This document shows positions 1-7,910 of a DNA stretch of 64,000 nt, piece after piece. The notes under the pieces are model-generated. The model made no database searches and was not told the origin of the DNA. It saw nothing but the letters and a program-made list of their open reading frames with translations. Source of the DNA: a virus. Numbering within the stretch: position 1 is the stretch's first letter; the number at the start of each line of letters is the position of its first letter. The position numbers and the translations under genes were made by a program. The DNA is taken from the IMG/VR virus record IMGVR_UViG_3300012211_000004, positions 1-64,000 of that record, one strand, 5' to 3'.

Positions 1-100
1 GCACAAGCGGTATAGAGCAGCCATTGACGCGTTTCGATATTCATGCTATGCTAGCTTTGTCTGAGTCCCATCCACCCTTTTCGTGGGTGGCAGAGAACTA

Positions 101-223
101 GTCCCAAGCGGGCTGGTTCTCTCTCGCAAGCGCGATTGAAACTATACCACTGTCTAGTGCAAGGCTTCCCAGGCGGGATTGAAAATATACATCTCCAAGA
201 AGCCCAATGTGTTCCCAGGCGGG
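101..223. repeat. Short degenerate repeats near the left edge
   Basis: The 12-mer TTCCCAGGCGGG occurs at 166-177 and 212-223, with a weaker copy (GTCCCAAGCGGG) at 101-112. Two positions carry the tail ATTGAAA (135-141 and 178-184), which resembles the 3' end of many type I/III CRISPR repeats. The period is about 43-46 bp, too short for a normal array, and no full-length repeat is seen. It may be a decayed array end or chance repetition. Nothing coding is evident in 1-383. Confidence 0.2.
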
Positions 224-226
224 TAC

Positions 227-255
227 AGAGCATCGAAAGGTGCTCTTTCTTTTTG
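227..255 (+). terminator. Rho-independent terminator
   Basis: AGAGCA (227-232) and TGCTCT (241-246) form a perfect 6-bp stem around an 8-nt loop, followed by a T-rich tract to 255. It would end rightward transcription entering from left of the window, upstream of the promoter at 314. Confidence 0.55.
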
Positions 256-313
256 CCCCTTTGTAGAGCGCAATACGGGTATTTGAGACAGTGAGAAATT
301 GGCGTAAAAACCC

Positions 314-343
314 TTGACAGATAGGTAGGATATATCTTACAAT
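314..343 (+). promoter_or_regulatory. Sigma-70-type promoter
   Basis: TTGACA (314-319) and TACAAT (338-343) are separated by 18 bp, about 40 bp upstream of the start codon at 384. The preceding terminator makes this the likely promoter of the first two rightward genes. Confidence 0.65.
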
Positions 344-383
344 ACTACTAGATCGAAACACACATACACAAAGGAGGTTTGAG

Positions 384-929
384 ATGCCAAATACTTATTA
401 CGTAACCCCTGATCATTGGACTGATCAGTATATTCAGCAGGTTGCAAAGATTTTTGGTGAGAGCCCTGTATTTGCTGGCGAGGTTCCTGGCAGGGAAAAG
501 TTCAGCAAACAGCCCTGTCAGTATGTCGCCTACACGCTGGAGAAAGAGCCAAGAACCATGGATGAGAATTGGATTACGGGTTCAACTCATGAACGTATGC
601 TTGCAAGTGGTCTGATCGGTGAAGTTGCTCCGATTGCAGATCCTGTCAGCGCCGAGCCTGAGCCCACAAAAGAGCAGCCGAATGGCCCCGTGTTGACTAC
701 GCTTAGACCATGGGGAAACAACTACAAATTTGAGGTTCTGGCACTGCAACATGGTGCTGACGAATTGGAGTATGGACCTGCGTTCAAAGAGGATGAGGCA
801 AAAGCGTACATTGCTGAAAAATATCCTGACTCTCAATTCACGGATCTGAACGCATTTTTCGTTGAGTATCGCAGACGTGTCGATGAAAGCGGCTTCTCAT
901 TTGAAGACCGAGCGAGGTTCTGGCGATGA
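384..929 (+). CDS. Hypothetical protein, 181 aa
   Basis: Starts at ATG after a strong SD (AAAGGAGG, about 8 nt upstream) and below a good promoter. It is a soluble, acidic protein with no signal peptide or membrane segment. A Pro/Glu-rich linker near residues 88-101 separates two predicted globular parts; the second is rich in Tyr, Phe and charged residues. I do not recognise the family. The stop codon overlaps the next start (ATGA), so the two genes are probably translated together. Confidence 0.75.
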   Translation: MPNTYYVTPDHWTDQYIQQVAKIFGESPVFAGEVPGREKFSKQPCQYVAYTLEKEPRTMDENWITGSTHERMLASGLIGEVAPIADPVSAEPEPTKEQPNGPVLTTLRPWGNNYKFEVLALQHGADELEYGPAFKEDEAKAYIAEKYPDSQFTDLNAFFVEYRRRVDESGFSFEDRARFWR

Positions 930-1273
930 CGCACCCAGGCGGGAGGCCCGTAACCAAGAATCGCGTCAAACGAACGTATATGGTGGATAGGGTTGTCGCC
1001 GAGTTCATCGACAACCTCCCTGACGGGGATCGTAGCGATTTTGTCAGTGCAGTGCTGGTGGAAGGTATCAGACGACGACCTCAGACAAAATATATTGAAA
1101 TTCGCCTTACCCCTGACCAGCTAGAATTGCAAGAGGAAATCAACGGAAAGTGTAAAGGTGTTTGGCATCCGAATCCAGACCCTTACAGCAACGCATGTAT
1201 CATAGGCGTGTCGCCTGATACGGACACGGCATTCCTAGACAATCTAGGCGTTGAGTACAAGCGAGTTCAATAG
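926..1273 (+). CDS. Ribbon-helix-helix-like small protein
   Basis: 115 aa, with its start overlapping the previous stop. Residues 1-50 begin with the basic segment GRPVTKNRVKR, followed by a short beta-like stretch (RTYMVD) and two helices, which resembles a ribbon-helix-helix DNA-binding domain. The C-terminal half has no recognisable motif. A role as autoregulator of the two-gene operon is plausible but not shown. A terminator follows directly. Confidence 0.65.
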   Translation: MTHPGGRPVTKNRVKRTYMVDRVVAEFIDNLPDGDRSDFVSAVLVEGIRRRPQTKYIEIRLTPDQLELQEEINGKCKGVWHPNPDPYSNACIIGVSPDTDTAFLDNLGVEYKRVQ

Positions 1274-1289
1274 TAATCTAGCCATTCTT

Positions 1290-1322
1290 AGAGCCGTCGC
1301 ACTCAGCACGGCTCTTCTTTTT
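1290..1322 (+). terminator. Rho-independent terminator
   Basis: AGAGCCGT (1290-1297) pairs perfectly with ACGGCTCT (1308-1315), followed by a T-rich tail to 1322. It closes the two-gene operon at 384-1273. Confidence 0.8.
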
Positions 1323-1348
1323 GCCCAATTTCCCTCCCTTGGTAAAAT
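1321..1348 (+). promoter_or_regulatory. Possible promoter for the 1430 gene
   Basis: TTGCCC (1321-1326) and TAAAAT (1343-1348) lie 16 bp apart, immediately after the terminator tail. The -35 is weak, so this is tentative. Confidence 0.3.
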
Positions 1349-1389
1349 GAAAGAGAGCCCCATAAGCACAATAGCAATTCAGGATGTAG

Positions 1390-1413
1390 ATGCAACGTAG
1401 CATGCAACGTAGC
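1390..1413 (+). repeat. Perfect 12-bp tandem repeat in a 5' leader
   Basis: ATGCAACGTAGC is repeated head to tail at 1390-1401 and 1402-1413, just upstream of the SD of the 1430 gene. It could be an operator or a slippage product. Confidence 0.6.
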
Positions 1414-1429
1414 AGAGAGGAGTCCCACC

Positions 1430-1990
1430 ATGCAAGAAATGCAGCAAGCAGTAGTAACACCACGTGGATTTTTGCAAGATCTAGGAACGAATGATGAAGT
1501 AAAAGCGTGGGCAAATGAAATGCTGAGCGAACGGAATAGTAGCGCCACTAGCATAAGTAGAGCAGAAGTCCTTGATGGCATCAAAGGAGAGCAGAGAAGG
1601 ATAAGGAGAGCAGAGGAAGAGATGCTGAGCACTCTCGACATTGGAGAAGCTCCCACGCGCTATGATCTACCTGCTATGCCCAAGACAAGTCCCTACACGA
1701 CAGAGAAGATGCCAGCTCTAGACCTTGCTCAGCAGGAAGAGATTGAAGAAGATGAGCCGTGTGTGACAATCACGGCCTCTGCTGAGTACCACACCATCGA
1801 TCTCATCCACCAGGCGGTCGAGCAGCTCGGTAGCATGCCAACCCTCATAGTTGTGTCCAATTTGCGCCACATGGCCTCAGAAAAGCTTCTGAGACGCATA
1901 CAGTACCATTGCCATGGCGTGCGTATCCCAATCGTCCCTAGTGATGGCCCGTGTGAATTCGACGTGAAAGTCTTTGGCAGTAAGATATGA
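1430..1990 (+). CDS. Hypothetical protein, 186 aa
   Basis: Starts at ATG after the SD AGAGGAG. The N-terminal half is rich in Glu, Ser and Arg and probably helical. The linker near residues 75-105 is acidic and Pro-containing. The C-terminal 75 residues alternate hydrophobic strands and helices, like a small alpha/beta domain. No catalytic motif is visible and I do not recognise the family. Its stop overlaps the next start (ATGA), which suggests coupling to the membrane-protein gene that follows. Confidence 0.7.
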   Translation: MQEMQQAVVTPRGFLQDLGTNDEVKAWANEMLSERNSSATSISRAEVLDGIKGEQRRIRRAEEEMLSTLDIGEAPTRYDLPAMPKTSPYTTEKMPALDLAQQEEIEEDEPCVTITASAEYHTIDLIHQAVEQLGSMPTLIVVSNLRHMASEKLLRRIQYHCHGVRIPIVPSDGPCEFDVKVFGSKI

Positions 1991-2208
1991 TAGATGCATT
2001 ATTATATATTATTCTTATGCTCTGTTTCTTAGGTGCAATGGCTATTATTATTCTGGTTTATATGTTAGCAGGCGATGAATATGAAAGATGTACAATTCAG
2101 GTTTCACGAAGATCTAGACCTCCTGAACGCTCCGACCGACCGTATCCCTACGGTACGCATGACCTCTATTGTACAGAAGAAGATGCAAAAGGAGACAATA
2201 TGCACTGA
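1987..2208 (+). CDS. Small membrane protein, 73 aa
   Basis: The ATG overlaps the previous stop. Residues 3-28 form one strong transmembrane segment (repeated Ile, Leu, Met, Val), followed by a polar tail whose second half overlaps the next gene in another frame. The tail looks compositionally odd, so selection may act mainly on the membrane segment. With the next gene it forms an overlapping pair of small membrane proteins facing the lysis genes; a lysis role is possible but unproven. Confidence 0.5.
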   Translation: MIDALLYIILMLCFLGAMAIIILVYMLAGDEYERCTIQVSRRSRPPERSDRPYPYGTHDLYCTEEDAKGDNMH

Positions 2209-2365
2209 GCGGCCTAGAGCTGATTTTCAGGAAGAGCCGATCTTAGCGCGTACACCTCTACTCATCTTCTTCTGCATATTCTCGCTCTATCTGCTCTTGC
2301 TTCTCAGAGGTGTGAATATGCTCTTGTACATCATGGTGATGGTTGGGAATAGGCTTGCACGGTAG
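2081..2365 (+). CDS. Small membrane protein with C-terminal anchor
   Basis: 94 aa if started at the ATG at 2081, which has GCAGG 8-9 nt upstream; an ATG at 2075 is also in frame. It overlaps the preceding gene by more than 120 bp in a different frame. The N-terminal 55 residues are polar and charged, and residues 60-90 are a strongly hydrophobic Leu/Ile/Met-rich anchor. It ends 2 bp from the convergent leftward lysis region. No family is recognised. Confidence 0.5.
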   Translation: MKDVQFRFHEDLDLLNAPTDRIPTVRMTSIVQKKMQKETICTERPRADFQEEPILARTPLLIFFCIFSLYLLLLLRGVNMLLYIMVMVGNRLAR

Positions 2366-2366
2366 C

Positions 2367-2714
2367 CTATTGATCGTGTATCCTCGCTATTGTATTGTCC
2401 CCCTTGCTATTGCCTATGATAATCAAGTCTCCGTCAATCGTGATGATAAGCCCCTGCTTCTTGAGAGCTTGGCATATTGTATCTATCGTCTGCTTCATCC
2501 GTGTATTATCTTTTGTAGTATCATCTACCTTTCTACGCAATCCATCAATCTCATCCTTCATCGTGCTCATTAACCTCTGCTGAGCATTGTTTGCGTCTTC
2601 ATTGACTTTGCTCCTCAACATGGCCTTTCCTGCAAATATGGCAGGAATGCATACAATAAGCATGCTGAATAAGCCAGCATACGCATTAAGACCCGCTATA
2701 ATACTGCCTATCAT
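2367..2714 (-). CDS. Small membrane protein with coiled coil
   Basis: 115 aa. Residues 4-33 are hydrophobic (probably one membrane segment containing Gly, Ala and Ile), followed by a long amphipathic region (about 38-85) with coiled-coil character and a short beta-rich tail. It lies directly downstream of the holin and is the last leftward gene. Such proteins in lysis cassettes can be second holins or holin regulators; that role is inferred from position only. Confidence 0.65.
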   Translation of the reverse strand: MIGSIIAGLNAYAGLFSMLIVCIPAIFAGKAMLRSKVNEDANNAQQRLMSTMKDEIDGLRRKVDDTTKDNTRMKQTIDTICQALKKQGLIITIDGDLIIIGNSKGDNTIARIHDQ

Positions 2715-2716
2715 GG

Positions 2717-3076
2717 CTACCCGCCTGTTTTTGGAGCTTCGATCTTTGGCAGATTTTTGCTCTCGACCACCGTCACTCGCGCTAGCAAGTACACAGCAGC
2801 CTCTATAGCAATATCCACAGCTATAGCGGGTGGAACTGGCAATCCGAACGCTAGAAAGAGCTTGGTGACCGAGGCTATGGCTAGCTCTTTCTTAGATGCC
2901 CCGGAGAGCGTGCCATTCTGCTGCTCAACTTGCCATACAGCTTGCCTTGCGAACTGCTCCAAAGCTACACGGATATGCTCAGGAAGCTTCTGCTTTACGA
3001 TATAAATGATGTAGAGAGCAGCAAAAACCGCAATAAACACCCCAAAGATGAATATAATCGTATTGACCGTTTGCAT
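2717..3076 (-). CDS. Phage holin, LLH family
   Basis: 119 aa from the ATG at 3076, which has the SD GAGGGG 5 nt upstream. An N-terminal membrane segment (about residues 5-27) is followed by an amphipathic C-terminal domain. The segment QAVWQVEQQNG, then SGASKKELAIASV and the terminal IEAAVYLLA, match the layout of the LLH holin family, whose members permeabilise the cytoplasmic membrane at lysis. It sits between the endolysin and another small membrane protein, a standard lysis order. Confidence 0.75.
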   Translation of the reverse strand: MQTVNTIIFIFGVFIAVFAALYIIYIVKQKLPEHIRVALEQFARQAVWQVEQQNGTLSGASKKELAIASVTKLFLAFGLPVPPAIAVDIAIEAAVYLLARVTVVESKNLPKIEAPKTGG

Positions 3077-3084
3077 AATTCCCC

Positions 3085-3894
3085 TCAGATCTTCCCGTTT
3101 GGGCCATACCAATTAGGTACCCCGGACACCCACTCACACCGAGCCCCTGCGAACTGCTGAACCGTGATCTTGTTGCCGTTCCAATCATTGCTGTCGTATT
3201 CGTGTGTGATTGGAGGTCCGTACTGTTTTCCATGATTTATCCAGTCCGACAGCCAAGCTTGATAGATGCCAGTTCCACCGACTGGAATTGGCTGTCCGAT
3301 AGCCTTGAAGAAGCTATTCCAGCATTCATTAGCTTCTTTGAGCTGAGAAGCCGTTGGTTGTGTGTTTGCCACTGGTGTTCCTCCCTTTAGATAAGCCCAC
3401 AGCTCCGACCACGGGTACAGGCCGGGGCACCTACTTCTGTTCACAGGATCGATAGATGCATGAGATGTTATTCCAGTTGTATCATCAGCATCATGCATGC
3501 CAATGCCATTCCGTTGGCATATGTCTTTGATGAGTGCGAAAGATGCTGATTGTTGAGCAGGTGTAAGAGCGGTTGCGTTCGCGTCATCAGGCTTCACATG
3601 CTCGATACTCAGACAGTAGAAGTTAGGGTTCCCAGCCCAATTAGGGTTATTTACGACACCTTGCGCATAGGCCCCATTAGATTCTGCTACAGCCTGAATC
3701 ACATGACCGTCTTGCCCTACAATGTAGTGGCTTGAAACCGGATTGCCACTACCCTCAGTACTTCTAAAGTATGCTGCTATTTCCTCAGCACTACTTCCGC
3801 CCGCTGTACTATGGAGGATGACAAAGCTTTTCTTCCCGGTGTTTGCGAAGTAATTATTGTTAGGGGACCACACGGCCCCCGCATAATCTACCAT
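3085..3894 (-). CDS. N-acetylmuramoyl-L-alanine amidase (endolysin)
   Basis: 269 aa, with a strong AGGAGGT SD. Residues 20-175 are an Amidase_2/PGRP-type catalytic domain. The zinc ligands appear to be His28 (FVILHST), His145 (GITSHAS) and Cys156 (SRCPG), the His-His-Cys set known from T7 lysozyme. Such enzymes cut the bond between MurNAc and the L-Ala of the stem peptide. Residues 185-269 form a separate C-terminal region rich in Trp, Gly and Asn, probably for cell-wall binding. There is no signal peptide, so release would depend on the neighbouring holin. Confidence 0.9.
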   Translation of the reverse strand: MVDYAGAVWSPNNNYFANTGKKSFVILHSTAGGSSAEEIAAYFRSTEGSGNPVSSHYIVGQDGHVIQAVAESNGAYAQGVVNNPNWAGNPNFYCLSIEHVKPDDANATALTPAQQSASFALIKDICQRNGIGMHDADDTTGITSHASIDPVNRSRCPGLYPWSELWAYLKGGTPVANTQPTASQLKEANECWNSFFKAIGQPIPVGGTGIYQAWLSDWINHGKQYGPPITHEYDSNDWNGNKITVQQFAGARCEWVSGVPNWYGPNGKI

Positions 3895-3932
3895 TGAAAC
3901 CTCCTGGCGTAGTGCCGCTTTGTCGCTTTGTG

Positions 3933-4190
3933 CTATGTCAGTGGCGGATCATATGTAAAACTCACGCTCCCAAAATTGGGATCGTTGGCCTCGCTGTCAG
4001 GCAATGAGAAGCCTTGCTCAGGACACCACAAAAGCTGCACTTGCGCTGTCCCTGATATTGTATCGGTGTACGTGCATTGCAGCATATTGTCAAGGGACGG
4101 CCCTGGCTGGTCAGGGAATTGCAAAGTACCCGATGGATTGGGCTGATTATTCAGTGACGGGATGGTGACTGCGTAGTTGGTTACTGGCAT
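3933..4190 (-). CDS. Hypothetical protein between fibre and lysis genes
   Basis: 85 aa, beta-rich and low in charge (TNYAVTIPSLNNQPNPSG near the start), with two Cys residues. It lies between putative tail-fibre genes and the endolysin, so a minor virion or fibre-associated role is plausible. No family recognised. Confidence 0.6.
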   Translation of the reverse strand: MPVTNYAVTIPSLNNQPNPSGTLQFPDQPGPSLDNMLQCTYTDTISGTAQVQLLWCPEQGFSLPDSEANDPNFGSVSFTYDPPLT

Positions 4191-4199
4191 GATGTGTTG

Positions 4200-4448
4200 C
4201 TACTCCATTTCTTTTAAGTACGCTTGTACTTGTTCTACATTTGCACACCAATGTGGTATACCTCGCAATATGTTGCCATTATCGTCAGCATATTCATTGA
4301 TTGTGATATGCCAACAATTCTTATCACCAAAGAGACGTATTGCCTCTTTTATGACATCGTTATCATCAACAGGTGTCACATCAACTTCTAGAGGAATAGG
4401 TTGATGCCCTTTAATAAGTGGTTTCTTGTATGATTTCAGTTCGTACAT
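4200..4448 (-). CDS. Hypothetical protein, 82 aa
   Basis: A small soluble protein with mixed alpha/beta composition, two Cys and several Trp/His residues. It lies 11 bp downstream of the large fibre-like gene and is probably cotranscribed with it. No motif is recognised. Confidence 0.6.
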   Translation of the reverse strand: MYELKSYKKPLIKGHQPIPLEVDVTPVDDNDVIKEAIRLFGDKNCWHITINEYADDNGNILRGIPHWCANVEQVQAYLKEME

Positions 4449-4459
4449 TATTTCTCCTA

Positions 4460-6529
4460 TCAGACGACGAACCCATGTACGTTACATGCACATTTTGAGC
4501 TTGAAGCCCCAAGAGCGGCAATACTCACACTAATGGCAGTATTGACAGCACTTGCAGCACGCGGTGGGTTCCATGTGACAATGAGCGAATTGTCTTGTCC
4601 AACTGATTCGGCAAATTCCGCAGTAAGTGTATTCTGCAATCCTGAGATAGTCACATCTGCTGATGAGAGTGCTGTTGCTGGCAATCCTGTTATCTCGTAT
4701 CCTGAAATGTAGTTCGTCTTTGCGGATACGGCGGGCATCGTTGCGGTACACGTTGCATTTGTGGCTGTTGCGGACACATCGATTTGGGCGCCAACGTTCG
4801 TAGGCCCCTGGGTGATCATCCATGGAGTGGTATTTTGCGTATTGCCGGGCTGAACGGTCCAAGTGCTTAGTTGAGCAGCATTGGCCACGGCTCCATATCG
4901 AAGTGGCGATGTATACAGCTCAAGCACACCATTAGCCGTTCCGCTCGTATAGGATGTCATACGAATACGAAGATATCTATAAGCGATATCTCCTATGGCG
5001 ATAAGATTTGCAGAAATCGTACTGGACTCACCTGCACTAGAAGACATCGCTCGATAGGCTGCACTACTGAAATTGACGTTATCATTTGATCCCTGAATTG
5101 TTATCGTGCCTACCCATGCACCTGTAACTTGTATCGAGAAGCTCTTATACGCACTAACATCCATTGACGGCACCAAGTCCACATTGAGTCCGTTGGAACT
5201 GAGCGATGCCTGCTCAGTGAAGTCACCGAGAACGTACTGATCACCACTGGAATTGACTTTGAGTGCCGTGTCGCCTGCTGTTGTGGACTTGCCGTAGAGT
5301 GATGCGCGTAACTCAGTGTTGCTCTGATCAGCAGCAAGAGCAGTGCCAGCCGCAGCTTGCAAAAGTGCGGTAATACGTCCTGAAGCGTCAAGACCTAGAG
5401 GCGTATCGCCTACTGCTACATTTTTACCATAGAGGTTGGCATTGACAACTTTGCCGTTATACGGTAACGGTACTGCATGACCTGTTACTGTTACCGTTCC
5501 TGCCGATACACCTGATGTACGTGCCTGTATTTGCTGCAAACCAGCAATGGGTATCTCATAAAGTGCAATTGATGTCGTTGTGGCCCCTATTGCTGTCTGT
5601 GTGATGGTATTGGTGCCAACAAGTACCGCATTCAACGCTTTGAAGTTTGTCCCATCCTCTTGTCCTTCAAAGTTGACGGTGCCTGTAAAGCCTGTCATGT
5701 TGACCGTGAGAACCGCTGATGACATACCAAGCACTGAGAGAGGCGTACCTACTGCATTACCATTCTGAGCATTCTGGAGAGTAGTTGAGGTACTAGCGGT
5801 TGATTGTTGTGAAATGGGAAGCGTTGCATTCAGCAAATCTCTAATCTTCGTTAAGCGACCCATGAGCGAGTTGACCGTGTTTGCATCGCTGGCCTGTCCT
5901 GCTGTGGTATTGATCGCTGCTGTGCTGGTATTGATTGTTGCCAGATTGTCCCCGTCTGCAAGTAAATCAGCCGTGTTCGCGACTAAACTAGCGAGATTTC
6001 CACCTTCCTGAGCAGGGGACGTTGGTATTCTGCCTGTATTCGTAATAAGCGTGTCTAAATCGGCTACCAAGTCAGCAGTAGCGGTATCAATATTGCCTAG
6101 GTGTGTTGAGTTCGTTGCATCAATGTTGGCTGTTATTGTGCCCGCCACCGTTAATGTTGCACTGAGAAGGTCCCGTATCTTGGTGAGCCTTCCCATCAGA
6201 GATGCCACAGTATTTGCATCACCTGCCGCTCCTGCAAGATTGAGGAGTGTGAGCAGATCAACAATTGATCCGGTCAAGAAGTCGCCTGATTGGGCATTGA
6301 CACGCTGGTTGGCCGCTGGTGTAACCGTTGCACTCGTCGGTAGCGGATTGGATGCGCTTACAGCCGTCATTGTGCCCGCGTTGTTATAGACGAGCTCATT
6401 GCCGATTGGATGAGCAGGAGCTGCCGCACCATCTGTGTACTGAGTGCCTGATGTGCCTCCTGATTGAAGCTGAGTAAGCACTTGTTGCTGTGTGCTTTCA
6501 TATGCTCCTGTACCTGGTGGTACTGTCAT
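4460..6529 (-). CDS. Tail fibre or receptor-binding-like structural protein
   Basis: 689 aa, almost free of Cys, rich in Thr, Ser, Ala, Gly and Asn, typical of beta-structured fibre proteins. A repeat containing SLMGRLTKIRDLL occurs twice in the first 240 residues, each copy preceded by DANTV. Later segments such as TITIQGSNDNVNFSSA resemble carbohydrate-binding beta sandwiches often found in phage tail proteins. The position downstream of the baseplate genes fits a receptor-binding or fibre role. The exact family is not recognised. Confidence 0.7.
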   Translation of the reverse strand: MTVPPGTGAYESTQQQVLTQLQSGGTSGTQYTDGAAAPAHPIGNELVYNNAGTMTAVSASNPLPTSATVTPAANQRVNAQSGDFLTGSIVDLLTLLNLAGAAGDANTVASLMGRLTKIRDLLSATLTVAGTITANIDATNSTHLGNIDTATADLVADLDTLITNTGRIPTSPAQEGGNLASLVANTADLLADGDNLATINTSTAAINTTAGQASDANTVNSLMGRLTKIRDLLNATLPISQQSTASTSTTLQNAQNGNAVGTPLSVLGMSSAVLTVNMTGFTGTVNFEGQEDGTNFKALNAVLVGTNTITQTAIGATTTSIALYEIPIAGLQQIQARTSGVSAGTVTVTGHAVPLPYNGKVVNANLYGKNVAVGDTPLGLDASGRITALLQAAAGTALAADQSNTELRASLYGKSTTAGDTALKVNSSGDQYVLGDFTEQASLSSNGLNVDLVPSMDVSAYKSFSIQVTGAWVGTITIQGSNDNVNFSSAAYRAMSSSAGESSTISANLIAIGDIAYRYLRIRMTSYTSGTANGVLELYTSPLRYGAVANAAQLSTWTVQPGNTQNTTPWMITQGPTNVGAQIDVSATATNATCTATMPAVSAKTNYISGYEITGLPATALSSADVTISGLQNTLTAEFAESVGQDNSLIVTWNPPRAASAVNTAISVSIAALGASSSKCACNVHGFVV

Positions 6530-6537
6530 ATTTTCAC

Positions 6538-6882
6538 TTATGCCTTTCTAATCTGTATCTGCATAGGTTGAGCATCGTATACAAGACTGCTAATTGTCGC
6601 CTCTGCTAATGCCTCAAAGATCTCAGTGCCTGGATTAGCTGAGAACACTGCATAAGCGTTAGCAAGATCCGTTGATGATAGGTTGTAGGTGACAATGCCT
6701 GTTGCCTGATTCGGGCTTGAGAATGAGCCACCGCCAGCCACCTTCTGTCCAGTGCTCATGCTGCGAAACTTCAGCGTGAACGCGCCCGTCGTGAAGCTAG
6801 GCGGTATATTCCCGTATGAGTCCACAAATGAGACAGGAATAGGTGGCGCGTCTGATGTTGTGAAATAGATCGGTATGCTCAT
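6538..6882 (-). CDS. Baseplate/fibre-associated protein, BppU-like N-terminus
   Basis: 114 aa from the ATG at 6882, which has the SD GAGGGA; an in-frame upstream ATG (6912) lacks one. The sequence begins with short beta strands (SIPIYFTTSDAPPIPVSF) and resembles the N-terminal beta domain of baseplate upper proteins that anchor receptor-binding proteins. It stands directly upstream of the large fibre-like gene. The family match is by eye. Confidence 0.6.
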   Translation of the reverse strand: MSIPIYFTTSDAPPIPVSFVDSYGNIPPSFTTGAFTLKFRSMSTGQKVAGGGSFSSPNQATGIVTYNLSSTDLANAYAVFSANPGTEIFEALAEATISSLVYDAQPMQIQIRKA

Positions 6883-6953
6883 CTGCAATTCCCTCTTGTA
6901 TAAGTTACACATCCCTCTCTCACGCGTTTTATATCGAAGAAAGGAAATATCAT

Positions 6954-7061
6954 ATGCTTCAGCTCATCAAATGTTCCAAAGTCGCTCTAAATGTCCTCTT
7001 CATCGCTTTCTTGCTCCTTATCGTTGGTATATCGCTATTCTTTGCCATACCTTTTAAATGA
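6954..7061 (+). CDS. Candidate 35-aa membrane peptide on the opposite strand
   Basis: A short frame with a good SD (GAAAGGA, 7 nt before ATG) in the gap between two leftward genes. After a short polar start (MLQLIKCSK), residues 10-33 are uniformly hydrophobic, ideal for one membrane span. Its last 8 nt overlap the end of the leftward gene at 7054. A weak promoter-like TTACAC (6905-6910) lies upstream. It could be a holin-like or regulatory peptide; chance is possible at this length. Confidence 0.4.
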   Translation: MLQLIKCSKVALNVLFIAFLLLIVGISLFFAIPFK

Positions 7062-7461
7062 CATAAGCGTAGATATACCAGTCTTGCATGACTGTGTTAC
7101 CTCCGTTCGATTTGGCTGTAAATTGGCCTCCTGCACTGAGCGGGATAAGGATAGCTGTTTCAAAGAATTGCGATGCAACGGGAGCACTAACCTGTGGATA
7201 CCCCGTTGCGGAACCTCCAGTAGGGTACAAGTTGAGCGAGGTAGCAGCCGCGCTACACGTGATAGAGATTGCAACCCAGACTGCCAATGCGCCTGATGGT
7301 ATGCCACCAACACCCGTACAAGTTTGATCGCGTGTTGCGCCGCTGTTGACCGTTGGATTGGTTGTAAGATGGTAGGGCGTGATGAAATACGTCATACCCC
7401 CAGCTTGTAGCGCATTTTCAACCCCATCAAGAAATGTTTTATTTATCAATTTGTTACTCAC
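7054..7461 (-). CDS. Tail-associated structural protein
   Basis: 135 aa, low in charge, rich in Thr, Ser, Gly and aromatic residues, with the look of a beta-structured virion protein. The start is uncertain: a GTG at 7461 has the AGGA sequence too close, and a TTG at 7449 would have better SD spacing. It lies among the fibre genes in the leftward late region. No specific family is recognised. Confidence 0.65.
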   Translation of the reverse strand: MSNKLINKTFLDGVENALQAGGMTYFITPYHLTTNPTVNSGATRDQTCTGVGGIPSGALAVWVAISITCSAAATSLNLYPTGGSATGYPQVSAPVASQFFETAILIPLSAGGQFTAKSNGGNTVMQDWYIYAYVI

Positions 7462-7763
7462 TCCTAAAGAGTGGACTGCATCATTTCTGTACAGTTCTGC
7501 ATCTTCTTGCTTAGGTTATTCATGCAGATCGGATCATGTCTTATCTTTCGATCCCGCGTATGATCTCTACGGTGTCCCTGAATTTTCAGGGTTCCCTCGG
7601 CGTTGCGTTCCTCAACGTTTTCGCCGATACAGCGGGTTTTTCAGTCAAGCAGCTTTAACTACCTGAAAGCGGCATAGATTTACCGGGTGCACCACCTTGA
7701 TTGAAGGGCCCGATCTTTGTATATTGTCCCGTATCACACCTCCTTTGTGTTTTTTAACATGCC

Positions 7764-7791
7764 AAAAAGCCCGTAAACTTGCTCTACGGGC
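7764..7791 (-). terminator. Terminator for leftward transcription
   Basis: GCCCGTA (7769-7775) and TACGGGC (7785-7791) form a perfect 7-bp stem; on the minus strand it is followed by five T residues. It would stop leftward late transcription at the edge of the inserted HNH block. The -35 of the rightward HNH promoter lies in its loop. Confidence 0.55.
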
Positions 7792-7807
7792 GGTTTTGTG
7801 GTATACT
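7779..7807 (+). promoter_or_regulatory. Promoter of the inserted HNH gene
   Basis: TTGCTC (7779-7784) and TATACT (7802-7807) with a 17-bp spacer. The leader that follows contains the inverted repeat GTCCCAG (7827-7833) / CTGGGAC (7875-7881), enclosing much of the 5' untranslated region. This gives the endonuclease gene its own transcript opposite to the late operon. Confidence 0.5.
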
Positions 7808-7910
7808 TGAGGTAGAATATTGTTGTGTCCCAGCAATGTCGTACCGACGCTGATAACATCGATACAAAAGCACCCTGGGACGTGAGCTAGACCTGTAAGG
7901 AGGTTTCGCC

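Noticed and set aside
1987-2365. Spanin pair formed by the two overlapping membrane-protein genes
   Set aside because: No lipobox or periplasmic domain, and the lysis genes suggest a host without an outer membrane.
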